This document shows, in pieces, positions 35,701-47,241 of a stretch of DNA of 64,000 nt. The notes under the pieces are model-generated. The model saw only the letters and a program-made list of their open reading frames with translations, had not been told where the DNA came from and ran no database searches. Made by a program: the position numbers and the translations under genes. Within the stretch, counting starts at the first letter, position 1. Every line of letters starts with the position of its first letter. The stretch comes from Henckelia pumila (taxonomy: Eukaryota > Streptophyta > Magnoliopsida > Lamiales > Gesneriaceae), in the NCBI RefSeq assembly GCF_033568475.1, contig NC_133123.1, forward strand, positions 17,408,622 through 17,472,621. Reading direction: 5' to 3'.

Positions 35701-37280
35701 ATGCAATTGCAGATGCCTTGAGCCGAAAGCTTTGTTCTTTATCTCTTTCTACTATGGGTTTTTTCCAGTTGATCGATGATTGTTGCACTTCTGGTTTAGA
35801 GTTTGAAACAGATAGGGAGACTATCAGAGTGCTTGCTATTCAAGCCGAGCCAGAGTTGTTTGTTGCAATCAGAGAAGCACAGAAGTATGAGCCGAGCATC
35901 CAGATTTCAGTAGAGAAAGTCAGATCGGGCCATCAGTCTGAATTCCAGGTTAGAGATGATGTTTTGTTCGTGAATAATCGTATTGTTGTGCCTGATATTT
36001 CGGAGTTGAGACAGCGTATTCTCCGAGAGGCTCATTGCAGTCGGTTTAGCATTCATCCTGGAGGTCGTAAGATGTACAACGATCTGAAGAGTCAGTTCTG
36101 GTGGAAGAGAATGAAGGACGATGTTGCGAGATTTGTATCTCGGTGTTTGAATTGTCAGCAAGTGAAAGCAGAGCGGAAGCGACCAGGTGGTCTTTTGCAC
36201 AGCCTATCTATTCCTGAATGGAAATGGGATCACATTTCTATGGATTTTGTCACGAAGCTACCACGATCCGTTCGAGGATGCGATGCTATTTGGGTAGTGA
36301 TCGACCGATTGACGAAGTCTGCGTGTTTTATTCCGTACAGGATGACGTATCGTCATGATCAGATGGCTGAGTTGTATGTTAGCAATGTTGTGAGATTGCA
36401 TGGTGTGCCGAAGTCGATCGTTTCAGACAGAGATCCTAGATTCACTTCTCACTTCTGGCACAGTCTTCAGGGGGCACTTGGTACTCGATTGCATCTGAGT
36501 ACAGCTTATCATCCTCAGACAGATGGACAGTCAGAGCGGACTATCCAGACGTTGGAGGATATGCTGCGAGCGGTAGTGCTAGACTTTGGCACTAGTTGGC
36601 AGGATTCTTTGCCTCTTGTCGAGTTTTCTTACAACAACAGCTTCCTAGCGAGTATCGGTATGGCGCCTTTTGAGGCTTTGTATGGTAGAAAGTGCCGATC
36701 TCCGTTGTTTTGGGATGAATTGTCCGAGTCACCAGATTTGGGACCGGAGATGCTTAGAGATATGGCAGAGCAGGTTAAGATCATTCAGACCAGAATGAAG
36801 TCAGCTCAAGATAGATAGGCGAAGTATGCGAATGTCAGATGTCGACCTCTGAGTTTTGAGCAGGGAGACCGTGTATTCCTTAAGATTTCTCCGTTCAGAG
36901 GCACCGTCAGATTCGGTAAGAGAGGAAAGTTATCTCCGAGATTCATCGGTCCGTACGAAATTCTCGAGAAAATAGGCGATCTTGCCTACAGACTTGCACT
37001 TCCTCCGTCTTTATCTGGTATTCACGAAGTTTTTCACGTCTCTATGCTGCGAAAGTATCAACCAGATATTTCTCATATCCTTCAGCCTGACGAAGCCGAG
37101 TTAGACGAGACCCTGAGCTATTTTGAGCGACCGATTCAGATCCTTGATCGGAAAGAAAAGCAACTCAGAACCAAGTTGATTCCATTGGTGAAAGTGCAGT
37201 GGAGCCGTCACGACGTCGAGGAAGAGACTTGGGAGACAGAATCTGACATGAGACAGCGATTTCCGGAGTTATTCGGATGA
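32712..37280 (+). pseudogene. Chromovirus gag-pol with three in-frame TAG codons
   Basis: I chose ATG 32712 (MGPRRVINRNTP); a GTG seven codons upstream is in frame but unlikely. Domains in order: Retrotrans_gag; glutamine-rich linker; zinc knuckle CNTCQQPGHFSKVC at about 33652; protease [12 protein letters not shown] near 33942; RT with [20 protein letters not shown] and FIDDILIYS (34951); RNase H from [13 protein letters not shown] (35384) with [18 protein letters not shown] integrase zinc region near 36045-36165; DDE core with [12 protein letters not shown] and [13 protein letters not shown]. The C-terminal chromodomain-type tail is [16 protein letters not shown] (37190). The frame never shifts over 1,522 codons. 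The only breaks are TAG at 33804, 35019 and 36816; at the last two, the surrounding family motif expects glutamine (CAG). It is likely non-functional, unless the stops are read through. Confidence 0.93.
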
Positions 37281-37364
37281 CGTGAGTTCTTCTTACTGTC
37301 TTTAGTTCTTTATTCTATCTTATGAGTTATGGTTCTTGTGGATTCGAGGACGAAATCTCTTCTT

Positions 37365-37377
37365 AGTGGGGGAGAAT
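37365..37377 (+). promoter_or_regulatory. Chromovirus polypurine tract
   Basis: AGTGGGGGAGAAT immediately precedes the 3' LTR, as expected for Tekay/Del elements. Confidence 0.88.
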
Positions 37378-39353
37378 TGTAACGCCCCGTTTTTATCTTA
37401 ATTGAATTTATTTGAGTTAATCAGATATTACAGAGTTCTCGAGCCGGTTTGATTTTGATCAGGGTCCTTTTTGCAAAAATTGGATTTTTCAGGGACTAAA
37501 ACGCAATTATCGGTTTTTATAGATATTTATAAGGCTTTTGGACCCATTCTCTTCTCCATCACCTTCCTCTTCACGCCTCCCTCCTCCATTGTTGAAGAAA
37601 TCGATTCTTCAAGCTTCCAGATTTCATCCCGAGCTCGATCCGACCGTTGGAATTTATTTCTGAAGGCAAATTATCGATCATTGCAGTGAGAGCTCTGTTA
37701 TATTGTAAGTTCTTCTACGATCGGATACATTCTAGTTTTTGGATGTTGTTAGAATCGTTCGAGATTCGAGTATGTTGTTCTAGACAGAGTTCTGATCGTT
37801 TATTATCTGTCAGTTTTGAATTAGAGCGACGTTCAGATTTGTTATGATTTTTGGAAGCCATTTTCGAAAATGTGGATTTTTAGATTGATGGGTTTGCTTT
37901 GTTATTGTTGTTTTGGGCATTGATATGAGTTGATATCGGTATTGAACTGTTGTCTGCATTTCCGGTTTGTTCAGTTTATAGCCGTTATGCCGTCGGTTTG
38001 AGTTTTGGGTTTTCGAATCGTTTTTGTATTGATTGAAGTCTTGGCGTGTGAGTGATCGTGGTTGTTGATCAACTCTTGAATTCTTACAGATTCGTTGGAG
38101 TTTGTCGAGCCCTGTGTTAGCAGCATTGTTCGTCGAGAGTTGGACGAAGAACGGTATAAAGAGTTTTCCTTGAACCGTTGCCTTGTTGTTGTTAGATTGT
38201 GTAGTTGTTTATACAATCTCTTTTGTAGCTTATCCAGAGTTGGAGCTACTGCATTGAAAGGTAAAAGCAGTCATCGCAGCGGGATAGCATACTCGGGACT
38301 GTGGTTCTCGAGTTTTCCCTTTTGAAATCACGTACTTGCATCTACACTTGTTCTAGCATGAGGAACTTGTGTTTTGTTTGATTGTTTTGGCTTATGTTTT
38401 ATGTTTCTGTTATGCATTCATCTTGAGCCAATCTTGTTTTCAGCGGGCAGAACCGCCCTTTTTGTTTAGACGTTTGGGAAATATGATTGAGTGGCCCAGG
38501 TCGTAGTCGTTTCATCTGGTGCTAGCATACTCATTATAGTTGCTCAAAGTCTAGAGGAGTGAGATACGTGGCACCACCTCGATTGGGAGAGTCGGTGAGT
38601 TGTTACGTGATCTTACCCTCGGGATCCCAAAGGCACAACTGCAATCCCTCGTTATCAGATTTAATATCCCTGTTTAAAGACATGCATTCATTACGATGTT
38701 ATTGATTTCGTTATTGTATTGAAAGCATGTTTGTTACTTGTATTACTTGTTATGTTGCTTTTACTGGGAATGTCGTTCTCACCGGTTATCCGGCTGTTGC
38801 TTTGTTTTGTATGTGTACTTGGCAACAGGTGGGGCAGGAACAAGTCAGAAGAGGCATGGTTAGCTTCGAGGGCAAGTAGTAGAAGTGAGACTCGGTTTAG
38901 AAGTCGAATTAGCATGTTTATCTAGTTTAAGATTGGAGCATGTTAGAACTCGAACTTGATATGTTTTGTATTCGAACTCGATTTGTATTTTGGATTTTGA
39001 AACTTAGAATTGATGCATGTTCTACTCTTTCTTGTAATTGAATACTTCGTTGTTGAAAAAGTGTTAGTTGGATCATGTCGGAGCCTTTCCGGGTGTTGGA
39101 TTGCACTTTTGGAGCCTTATTTTGAGCTAAAACAGCAGGCCATGCGCGCCCGCGCCTGGTGAGGAGCGCCCGCGCGTTCTGCTCCCTTTCTCGGAGGCCC
39201 GGGTAGGGCTGTATGCACGCCCGCGCCTCGGGTGGCGCGCCCGCGCGTTACCCTGTGTAAAAAAAAAAAAAAAAACTTTGCTTTTAATCTTAGATCTTGT
39301 ATGCGTAATTATTGTTTATTCTGAAATTAGATGATTAGAATCGAGGCCTCACA
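37378..39353 (+). repeat. Chromovirus 3' LTR
   Basis: It is nearly identical to 30431-32408, including the GC-rich block (39140-39255) and the A-tract (shorter by about two bases). Confidence 0.95.
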
Positions 39354-39529
39354 CTTCTTCACCAAAAATATCGAGTTTTCGTCATTTTCTTCAAATATAC
39401 CAAGGGGAATGATGTGCATACACATGAAGTAAAAAACACAAAAACACAAATAAAATAATATGAACGCATGCAAAATAGACATAAAAATATCACAAAATAA
39501 TGCAAACAAAATGCACTCATCACATGGCC

Positions 39530-40787
39530 AAACTCCAGTGCTGATCAGGTTTCGCAAAAAATGATATGCTTGGGATGCCTGGGGAAGGAAGATACCCTGG
39601 GCTACATCCTTGGAAGAAGGATCGATGCCGACCACGGGAGTTTTCCCTTTTCCTCGGGAAGAGGCCTCCGGCCTGGGCTCAGGCCTACTTGAGTTACCTT
39701 CTGTCTGGGCCCTTTTAGTAGACATCCGAACTAGCTATTCAAGAGCAGGCTGCTCGGGCTCCGCGGTCTCCATAGATGCCTTGGTATTCTTTTTCTTCAT
39801 CTTCTTCATCGCGGCTTTTACATCAAAAGGCATCTTTGCTACACTTATCCTATCGTCTGTAAAGTCAAGATATTTCCAAGTAAGCAAAAGAGGTTGGGTC
39901 AATAATAATGCACAATATAAGAAGAGTAAGGATCCCTACCCATCTCTCCCAAAACCTCTATCCCTTAACCACTGAAGCCGTAATTGCAGAGCATATCATC
40001 CTCGACCAAATTCTCAATGTCAAAGGTCTGGACAGACATGGTGGCGATGAAGTTGGTAAATCATGGTTCGGTTGGGCTGGAAGGGCCGAAATCGTGAAAT
40101 TCATGGCCCAATTAGCTCGGCATCGCCAAGCCTGTCGGGTCGAACAAAAGTACTTGTTGGTCCAACCCTTGTGGGATCTTGGTTTCCCCTTTAGGAATTG
40201 GTACTCGGGTCGAATTGATATGTAGAATTGGCCCAGGGCATTCTTTTTAATTTGAAGAAATTTCACAAAATTCCTCTTGTCTAAAGGGACCTGGAAAAAG
40301 CTAAAAAGAACACCTAAGGAAATTATAGATCTAAAAGAGTTGGGGGTAAGTTGGCTCGAGCATACCGAGAAATATTGGCACAAAGACAGAACAATATCAT
40401 GGACGGGGAACCGAAGACCCATCTTTACTTGGTTTAAACTAAAGCTTAAGAAGCCTCGGGGAGGGGCTTATCTGTCCGGTCTTTGCAAAGGAGAATTATC
40501 AAGTCATAAGTGTCGGGCATGCCCGACCTATATCTAATGGTCGGACTCATGTCTGGACCAAGGTGAGAAGTCAATACTTCAAACCAAGGCCAACCCTCTG
40601 CCCACAGCCGGGTTTCATCGATCCTGAGCTTATGGAGTCTCTTGATTTTTGCCTCTCGATTCTCAAAGGGGCTCAGGTCGGAATCCGACCCCTGGGGGTC
40701 AAAGGGTCTAGGCATTTCATCCGGGGAAGAATGGGCTTCTACAAAGTCTACCACCTCCCGAACTATGTTTTCATCCGAGGAGGACAT
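39530..40787 (-). pseudogene. Antisense ORF of the Tat remnant, putative gypsy-type transposon domain
   Basis: Reading leftward from ATG 40787 (MSSSDENIVREVVDF), the frame is open to 40446 and includes MPDTYDLIILL. A frame change brings in MGLRFPVHDIVLSLCQYFSV from 40422 and SQLTPNSFRSIISLGVLFSF. It then includes FYISIRPEYQFLKGKPRSHK near 40200. A further segment, MSTKRAQTEGNSSRPEPRPE, lies at 39725. This order matches the plant domain annotated as 'putative gypsy type transposon' (Transposase_28-like), which is found in many plant gag-less ORFs. At least two frameshifts are present, and part of the middle may have been an intron. The function of this family is not established. Confidence 0.6.
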
Positions 40788-41239
40788 TTTAACTTAGTTT
40801 TATACGACAAAATAAGTAACTTACAAAAAGAAGGAGTAACTATTAAGGCTCGGGAAAACCAGGATGGGACGGTAATCTGTGGCTCAGGTCAGGAACGCTC
40901 TTGATACTTGGGCAGAGTAACGACGTACGCTGTAAAAGTGAAAAATGAAATTTTTACCGTTCTATTTATAGAAGGAAAAAATCAATCCTGGCCGTTGGAT
41001 GATGATGTCGATCAAGGGTTCGGGGCGGGCCATGTCATGGTAATAATTGTCTCGAAAATTGTACCGTTGGAGAATCTTGGCCGTTCTTTCGCGATGTTAC
41101 AAGGATCAAGATCCGAACCATCCAAAGAAAACACATTGTATTAAGGCGTGCGGTATGATATTAATTCACTAAGTTCGGGACCCGACCAGACCATTTGGTC
41201 TAAATTTCATACTTTTTTTAGACCAGAAAAGGGAGGTAC

Positions 41240-41913
41240 TATTGATGCCCCTAAAAATATATGGGTCTGGTCCGACCCGAACCCAGTGGCCCATACTTTG
41301 GGAAAACGCCTATAAAGCCCACTTAGTCTTTCCATGTGTAGAAGTCCAAGCTAAAAGGGGGCTCATTTAATACATGAGGTAGACCCCATGGTTCAATCCC
41401 TAACACCTGAACCTATTGAGCCAAGCCTTATTAGGGCAAGATTGATGATCGACCCGGGCCCATCAAAGGGAAGTTTGGAATGTCGGGACTACTTGTGAAT
41501 CTCTGACATATAGAGATAAGCTTCAACAAATCTTGGATTGTGATAAGACTGGTAAGTTGGTTCAAAAACCCTAGCCGCCATGACAACTGAAGTCCTACCT
41601 CAACATGAATTCTACCTCAACAAGGTAACTTAACCCCTCCATCCCATATAAATACATGTACTATTCATGGTTTTATTCATTTACTTTTGCTCACACATTC
41701 ACTCACGTTTATTCTCGCTTTATTCCGTTCTTCATTTTTTGAGCATTGACTTAAGCATCGGAGGGGTCATGCCAAAAACACTTTCAGCGCTCTCTAACGA
41801 AGTTTTTGTCTGTGCAGAGCCATGTCATATCTGACCCGACCCGACCCATTTTGTGAGAGATTTGGAGATCCGCTCTACTAGACCGAACCCAAGGTAAATT
41901 TTTGGTATCATCA
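41240..41913 (+). repeat. 3' LTR of the Tat-like remnant
   Basis: It begins TATTGATGCCCC after the purine tract and ends GGTATCATCA. It is a diverged relative of the Retand-like LTRs. Both families appear to use TA at the 5' terminus rather than TG. Confidence 0.7.
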
Positions 41914-42946
41914 AATACCGTTGGCTTGTATTTTTTGCAGACATTCTCTGACATTCATCGTACACTGGTGTGCTTTATATATGCGGTGTCTGGTCTTGTA
42001 CTTTTGATCTGATCCACAGGAGTTTAGTTGATGTAACATTACGCAATCTTCAGGGTAATCTCAGTTGAGCAATTTTAGTTTTGATATTCAGTTTGACTCA
42101 ACTGTAGCAGTCCAGTTTAGCTTAGTATAGCTTGGCTTAGAGGAACAGATTCAGTTTAGCTTCCTAAACTGAATACAATTTTTTTTTTCAATATCTTCGG
42201 TTGAGCTCTGGTCAACGGTCAACTCAGTTGATGTCTTCAGTTTAGCTCCGAGACTTAACCATTTTTCTTATTTGGTTTTCCTTATTGAGTGCGTGCAGTA
42301 CTACTGGTTTTGATTGATCAGTTTCGCAAATATCAAAACTATGTAAAGCTCCATCATATTTATTTTTTGTTTTATTATTTGTCCATCCTACTACATTTAG
42401 TAGCACACATTCTTAATTTCATAACTTTTTTTGAAAAAATTTCTGATTTTAAAAATATAAAATAATATTCTCTCTCAAATTTAAATAATATAAATTAATA
42501 TTATAATTTAGGACCGATCGAAGAAACCATGTTATCACAGTTCAAAAAAATTTAATATTCATTATTTTATTTTATGATGTGTTTGTAATTTTTTTAATGT
42601 AATTTTTTATTGAATTTTTAAATAAAATTTCGATAATGTTATTTTTTAAATATTTTTTTATAATTTTTTTAAATTATTAAAAAATTGACATATATATATT
42701 TTTTAAAACAAAAATTGACATATTATTAATTAATTAATTAAGTATACAAATTAAATTATTATAAATATATATTTAGTTAAATATATAAGTGAACATTATA
42801 AAATAGTAGTAAATTAAAATGTTAGAATAAATGTGTATGGATAGTGAGACCTCTAAAATTTGTGTTTTTGGGTTTATCATTTATGATTGATGAGAGAAAA
42901 TGTTTAAAAAGTAACGCATTTTAAGCTTTTGATGTGACAAAATCAG
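41914..42946. other. AT-rich intergenic DNA
   Basis: No gene is seen. At 42080-42260 several short CAGTTTAGCTT / AACTCAGTTGA phrases recur. The remainder is strongly AT-rich, with TTAATTAATTAATTAA at about 42727. Confidence 0.4.
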
Positions 42947-43496
42947 TTTTCTAAAAGGCGCCTCCTAGATCCGCCTAGACGACTAGGCGGTTGTCAGCGA
43001 CGCCTAGCCGATTGTCCACCGCCTCGCTTTCTTGCTAGGTTATGCCTGTAGGCGTTGCCCGCCTAATCCCGCCAAGGCAGCGCCCAAGCGGCCTAGGCTG
43101 ACAGAAATCCGCTTAGGCGGTTAATATTTTTTATTAAAAATCAAAAACTAAAAGAGAGACGCGAAGTGAGAAACAAACACAGAAAGAAAGAAAAAGCGCA
43201 GAAAATAAAGTCAAGCAAAAAATTAAATCTCATATTACATATGAAACTTGATATCTATTAATATTTATGTTGTTTTTGTTGTTTTTTTATTATTATTATT
43301 ATTAAAATTTTATAAGATTTTCGTACAAAAACTGAAAAACATAAGATATAAAAATTATATTTTATAGTAAAACTCATAAATATTTCAAGTTATTTATTAT
43401 TTAGGTTTTAAAAAAAAACCGCATAGGCCCTGCCTAGACGGCTAGGCTCTAGGCGGTGGGTGACCGCCCGCCTACCGCCTAGAGTTTTTTAGAAAA
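42947..43496. mobile_element. CTAGGCGG-rich foldback element
   Basis: TTTTCTAAAA at 42947-42956 is the exact reverse complement of TTTTAGAAAA at 43487-43496. Just inside, both ends carry many CTAGGCGG/CCGCCTAG words in opposite orientation (42955-43120 and 43420-43480), around a 300-bp AT-rich middle. I could not define a target duplication. This looks like a non-autonomous foldback DNA transposon. It is not a coding region. Confidence 0.55.
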
Positions 43497-43548
43497 TTGG
43501 ACAAATGAAATGAAAAAATGGGTTCATAATTGGAGATGTCTTAACTAA

Positions 43549-43749
43549 GAGCCCGTTTGGATTCTTTAGTGATTTTTTAAAATAAGTGTTTTTTTAAGCT
43601 ATAAATTTTGGTTTTTGAAAAAGCCCTTTTTTGACTTAAAAAAATGATTTTTTAAGCACTTATTTGCTCATCCAAACACCTTATCAGCTGAAAAAGCACT
43701 TTTAAAAAAAAATGCTTTTTTGGCCTGGCTTTTCATACCAAACGGGGCC
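43549..43749. mobile_element. Tourist-like MITE (PIF/Harbinger type)
   Basis: The left end GAGCCCGTTTGG and the right end CCAAACGGGGCC are terminal inverted repeats with one mismatch. TAA flanks both sides (43546-43548 and 43750-43752). The length is 201 bp, with an internal hairpin of AAGCACTT / AAGTGCTT-type words. These are the hallmarks of Tourist MITEs. Confidence 0.8.
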
Positions 43750-43789
43750 TAAGTCTTGATCCTATGTAAGATCTTTCCTTTTTATTTTT

Positions 43790-43860
43790 GTTTTGTTTTT
43801 GTTTTTGTTTTTGTTTTTGTTTTTGTTTTTGGTTTTTTTTTTTGTTTTTTAAAAAAAAAA
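43790..43860. repeat. TTTTTG microsatellite and A/T homopolymers
   Basis: About eight tandem TTTTTG units are followed by runs of T and A. This is simple repeat expansion. Confidence 0.9.
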
Positions 43861-46800
43861 ATTCCGGCTTTTTCTGCTTTTTAATGTTGTAAATTTATGA
43901 ACACATATAAGTAGTTCCAAAAATTTATTTAGGAAAAAAAATATCTAAAATGATTAAATGAATAAGGGGTATTTCATAATTTATTGAAGATATATACTTG
44001 AACGAAAAATTACTACGATATTTCAACAATGTTGAATGTTCTAGATACTTGTTTTTCTTAAAGCACAACTTATAATGTTGTGCTAGCTTTGATTAACATA
44101 AAAAAACTGAAAAAACGTGTATATCACGTTATTCTTTAATTGAGAATTTTAGAATTTTGTTTTTTCTTGACATATTGTTAAATTGATCTTATCTTATTTA
44201 TCTTAACTAATATGCTTTTAATATCTTATTTCATGTTTAAAGAGGTCAGTTATATCTTAACTAAATCATTGATAACATATTTTATCCTAACAAATTTGTA
44301 TTTTGAATTTTGGGTAGGATTTCCAAAAAGATTGAAGATATATTTAAAAAGATAATCCTACACAAATGTTAAGTGGCAGAGTAAGAGAGCCTAGAGTGCA
44401 TAAAAAAAATCTGAAGGAATTCTGGAGCTATGAAGATCGAATATTATTGAAGAAGTCCTACAGTACTCTTAGCCGTAATACGGTGTTGTGTTGTCGAGGA
44501 GTGTTGGAGACACTGAAGAAGACAGTGTTATTCTGAAAGTGGAGCTTTGGTTCTTTTATTCTCGGCACATTGGTGGAAACATCCTATTGGTTTTTTTTAT
44601 TCTAGTATCTACTATTTTTTAGGATGTTCTTTATTTTATCAACTTGTTGAGAAAAGTAGTTTTTCATATATGATAACTAGTTGGTTTGATTTTGTTTTCT
44701 AGTTATTATTTTGCTCTGAGGCGCTACACAAGTATTTATTATTTGAGCATAAATATATGTGTTATTTATTTTTATGTTTAATTATTCCGCTACATATACT
44801 TAATCTGAAATTTATTTCTGATATTTCTGTAATTGAGAAGTCAAACCCTTTCAAAAATCTATAAAGTTGATATCATGATTCTTGAACTTATAGAAAATTA
44901 TTTGAATATTTACGGTTTTGATGAAAAACATTTGATAAAAAATTCCTCGCAATAGGGATTAAATTAAACGAGTAAAATTGCAGTTTGAGTGCCGAGACAC
45001 TCTTTGGGGCACCAAGCTGTAGCATGGGTGGCCTGAAAAAAATTAATTTTCATGTATTAATTTTAGCTCAATTTGTAAATAGTCCCGTACCCAATTTAAC
45101 AAATAATAGGAGTCTAGCCCAACCACAAAAAAAAAAAAATGTGCTAAAAAATATAGTGCGTTCTTCAAAAGTTCCATCGATTCCCTTCTTCTCCTGGACT
45201 GAAATCCCTCTGATATTCATCGACTTCTTTATTTTCTTCCTGTTTCAAATCTTGTTAAATAAATTTAGATAAAGAAAGATAAAGAAATAAGGATAACAAT
45301 TATGGTTTTGCGTTTTTTTTTATAATAATTTATTGCCTCACATTAATTTCTTTTTCGTTCTCTTGTTTTTGATTATTTGATTTTATTTTGTCACAATAAT
45401 TGGTGACGTCAAAGTAGATTAATATTATTATTTTTTGTTCAAAATGATAAAAGTAAATTCTAGAGCATGCTTTATGGGTTTGTTTTTTTTTGTTTTTTCT
45501 GTCTTTATAGTTTGGCTCATGGAAAGCTTTAATGTTTATATCAATCATATATACATGTCCATTAGATAGGTAGGATGATCAACCCAGTAATCGTGACGGT
45601 GGAGAAATGTAAGTGTTAAATATTTTATTTTTGGGCCAATCTTGTGGATGTTCAATCAGTATCTTATTTATGATTTTAATTTATATGCATTACTATGTTT
45701 TTCGTTAAAACATTTTAGTGCGGATGATTAAAATCATGATTTTGCAATTGAGTTTGATCATGTTCGAGTATTTTGATCATCTATCAAAATATTTTAAAAA
45801 AAAAATAGCACAAAAATTTATCACAATTAGACAACTCAATTATCTACAAACTTTGTCTTTTCTACAAGTTTAAATCATGAAAAGATTATCGATTGTAGAG
45901 TGTAAGCTTATTATGTCTTTTATAAAAACTGATTGAACATCAACAAAATAATATTTTATTTATTTTCGTCTCCTCATGTATAATCATAGAGTTATCCAGC
46001 ATTTATTAACTAAATTTTTAGTTCATAATATTTCTATCTTTGCACTTCACTTAAATAAAATTATTATGTTAATTAACATATATCAAAGTTCATCACTTTC
46101 ATAATGAATAGCTACCAAAGTCGAGTAAAAGATATAAGCTCTTGATATCATAATAAATTTAATTGAGAGTAAATTTAGGCATATATTGAGTAGTAAGCCT
46201 GTAACTTGTCATGATATATGTGTTTAAACCTACCTTAAAAGTATTACTTTAACAATAAATTCAATGTCTCACATCAACAATATACTATTAATTATGCTCA
46301 TGATTTTAATAAAGTGATTTGTGAAATAATATAATTGTTATAAACTAAAAAAAGGAATAATTTAAGAATATTTATGTTGGAGTTAAGTTTTGATTTTTTG
46401 GAGAAGATTTTTATATTTGATGTAAAATAATTTCTATTTTAAAGTTAAAATAGCACTAAAATAATATTTCAGATTAGAGAAAATGTAATGACATTTACCA
46501 TCTTTTGGCTCTTGCTGCACATTGGAATAGATCTGTCAAAATAAGTTAGATTTGTCAGACCGGCGCACCTTACCCCGCCGCGTTAAACAGACGGGTTATT
46601 GATATGATAATCTTCCGATCTGATATTTTCCGTCAAATGGTGAATTATGGACCAACTCGATCTGATCCGCAATATACTAAAAATTACAAAGTTAGTTAAA
46701 TTAGCTCATCTCTTTGAAAAAGTAAATTGGGTTGAAAATTTTCAAATCCATCCAAATAGCGGGCAACGTCGCTAATTAATTAATCACAATATATTGTGAG

Positions 46801-47210
46801 TTGGCTCGTTTTGACAACTCTACACGAAAAGTATTAAAAAAATGCTACGGTATATATATATATATATATATATATTATAAATAAAATTTAATTATATAGT
46901 TTTTAAAAAAATACTATAAATTTCGAAGTATGTTGTACTAATCTAATAAATTGAATGGGTGGGTCCTTTGTACCGTGTACTTGGCAAGAGACATGTGTGA
47001 AAATCAGCGATACAAATACCACTAAATAAATATATAAAATAATAATAATCACAAGAGAGCGGGACCCACTCTCTGCATGCATTCACGTGCCCTGCTACAA
47101 ATTTGCCGTTACTCCCTACATAGGATTCTGTCCTCTCCCACACTCTTATATTCCCACTTTTTTATACTATATTTTTTAAAAATAAAATAAAATAAAATTC
47201 AAATCTCAGC
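43861..47210. other. AT-rich intergenic DNA upstream of the GTL2-like gene
   Basis: No gene is supported. The stretch 44150-44820 has the texture of a decayed Copia LTR (GATATTGAAG-like words and a T-rich end), but I found no paired ends. A TA microsatellite lies at about 46852-46875. At 46540-46820 there is a GC-mixed remnant containing GACCGGCGCACC and GGGCAACGTCG, possibly a DNA-transposon relic. Confidence 0.4.
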
Positions 47211-47218
47211 ACCTCCCC

Positions 47219-47241
47219 CCACGTGTGTGTGCCACACGTGC
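47219..47241. promoter_or_regulatory. Paired G-box/ABRE-like motifs upstream of the GTL2-like gene
   Basis: CACGTGTG at 47220-47227 and CACACGTG at 47233-47240 form an inverted pair. Another ACGTG (TCACGTGCC) lies at about 47084. They are 0.75-0.9 kb upstream of the start codon. ACGT cores are bound by bZIP and bHLH factors. Use in this gene is inference. Confidence 0.4.

Larger units (their letters stand above)
30431..39353 (+). mobile_element. Tekay/Del-type chromovirus, almost intact
   Basis: This 8.92-kb Ty3 element has LTRs of 1978 and 1976 bp (TGTAACGCCCCG...GAGGCCTCACA), a CTTCT duplication, a perfect initiator tRNA-Met primer site and a GTGGGGGAGAAT purine tract. One gag-pol frame runs from 32712 to 37280, broken only by three TAG codons. 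It ends in a chromodomain. By eye the LTRs differ at about 19 positions (~1%), 17 of them transitions, so this is one of the youngest insertions in the window. At an assumed 1.3e-8 substitutions per site per year that is a few hundred thousand years. Confidence 0.95.
39354..41913 (+). mobile_element. 3' remnant of a Tat-lineage LTR element with antisense ORF
   Basis: A purine tract GAAAAGGGAGGTAC (41226-41239) leads into a 674-bp LTR at 41240-41913, which shares TATTG...TCATCA ends and inner words (GACCGAACCC.AGGTAAA) with the Retand-like LTRs at 1745 and 13852. Upstream of it, a broken gene runs on the opposite strand. Tat-lineage elements such as Grande and Retand are known to carry an antisense ORF between pol and the 3' LTR. 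No gag-pol and no 5' LTR of this copy are in the window. The chromovirus sits within it or at its edge. Confidence 0.65.

Noticed and set aside
43790..43860. T/G-rich tract as a regulatory element
   Set aside because: It is a simple TTTTTG microsatellite with adjacent homopolymers.
44150..44820. A complete Copia solo LTR
   Set aside because: The texture is suggestive, but no TG...CA ends with a flanking duplication could be found, so it stays unassigned.
45330..45548. Lysine-rich minus-strand frame
   Set aside because: It arises from AT-rich, T-homopolymer DNA and has low-complexity content.
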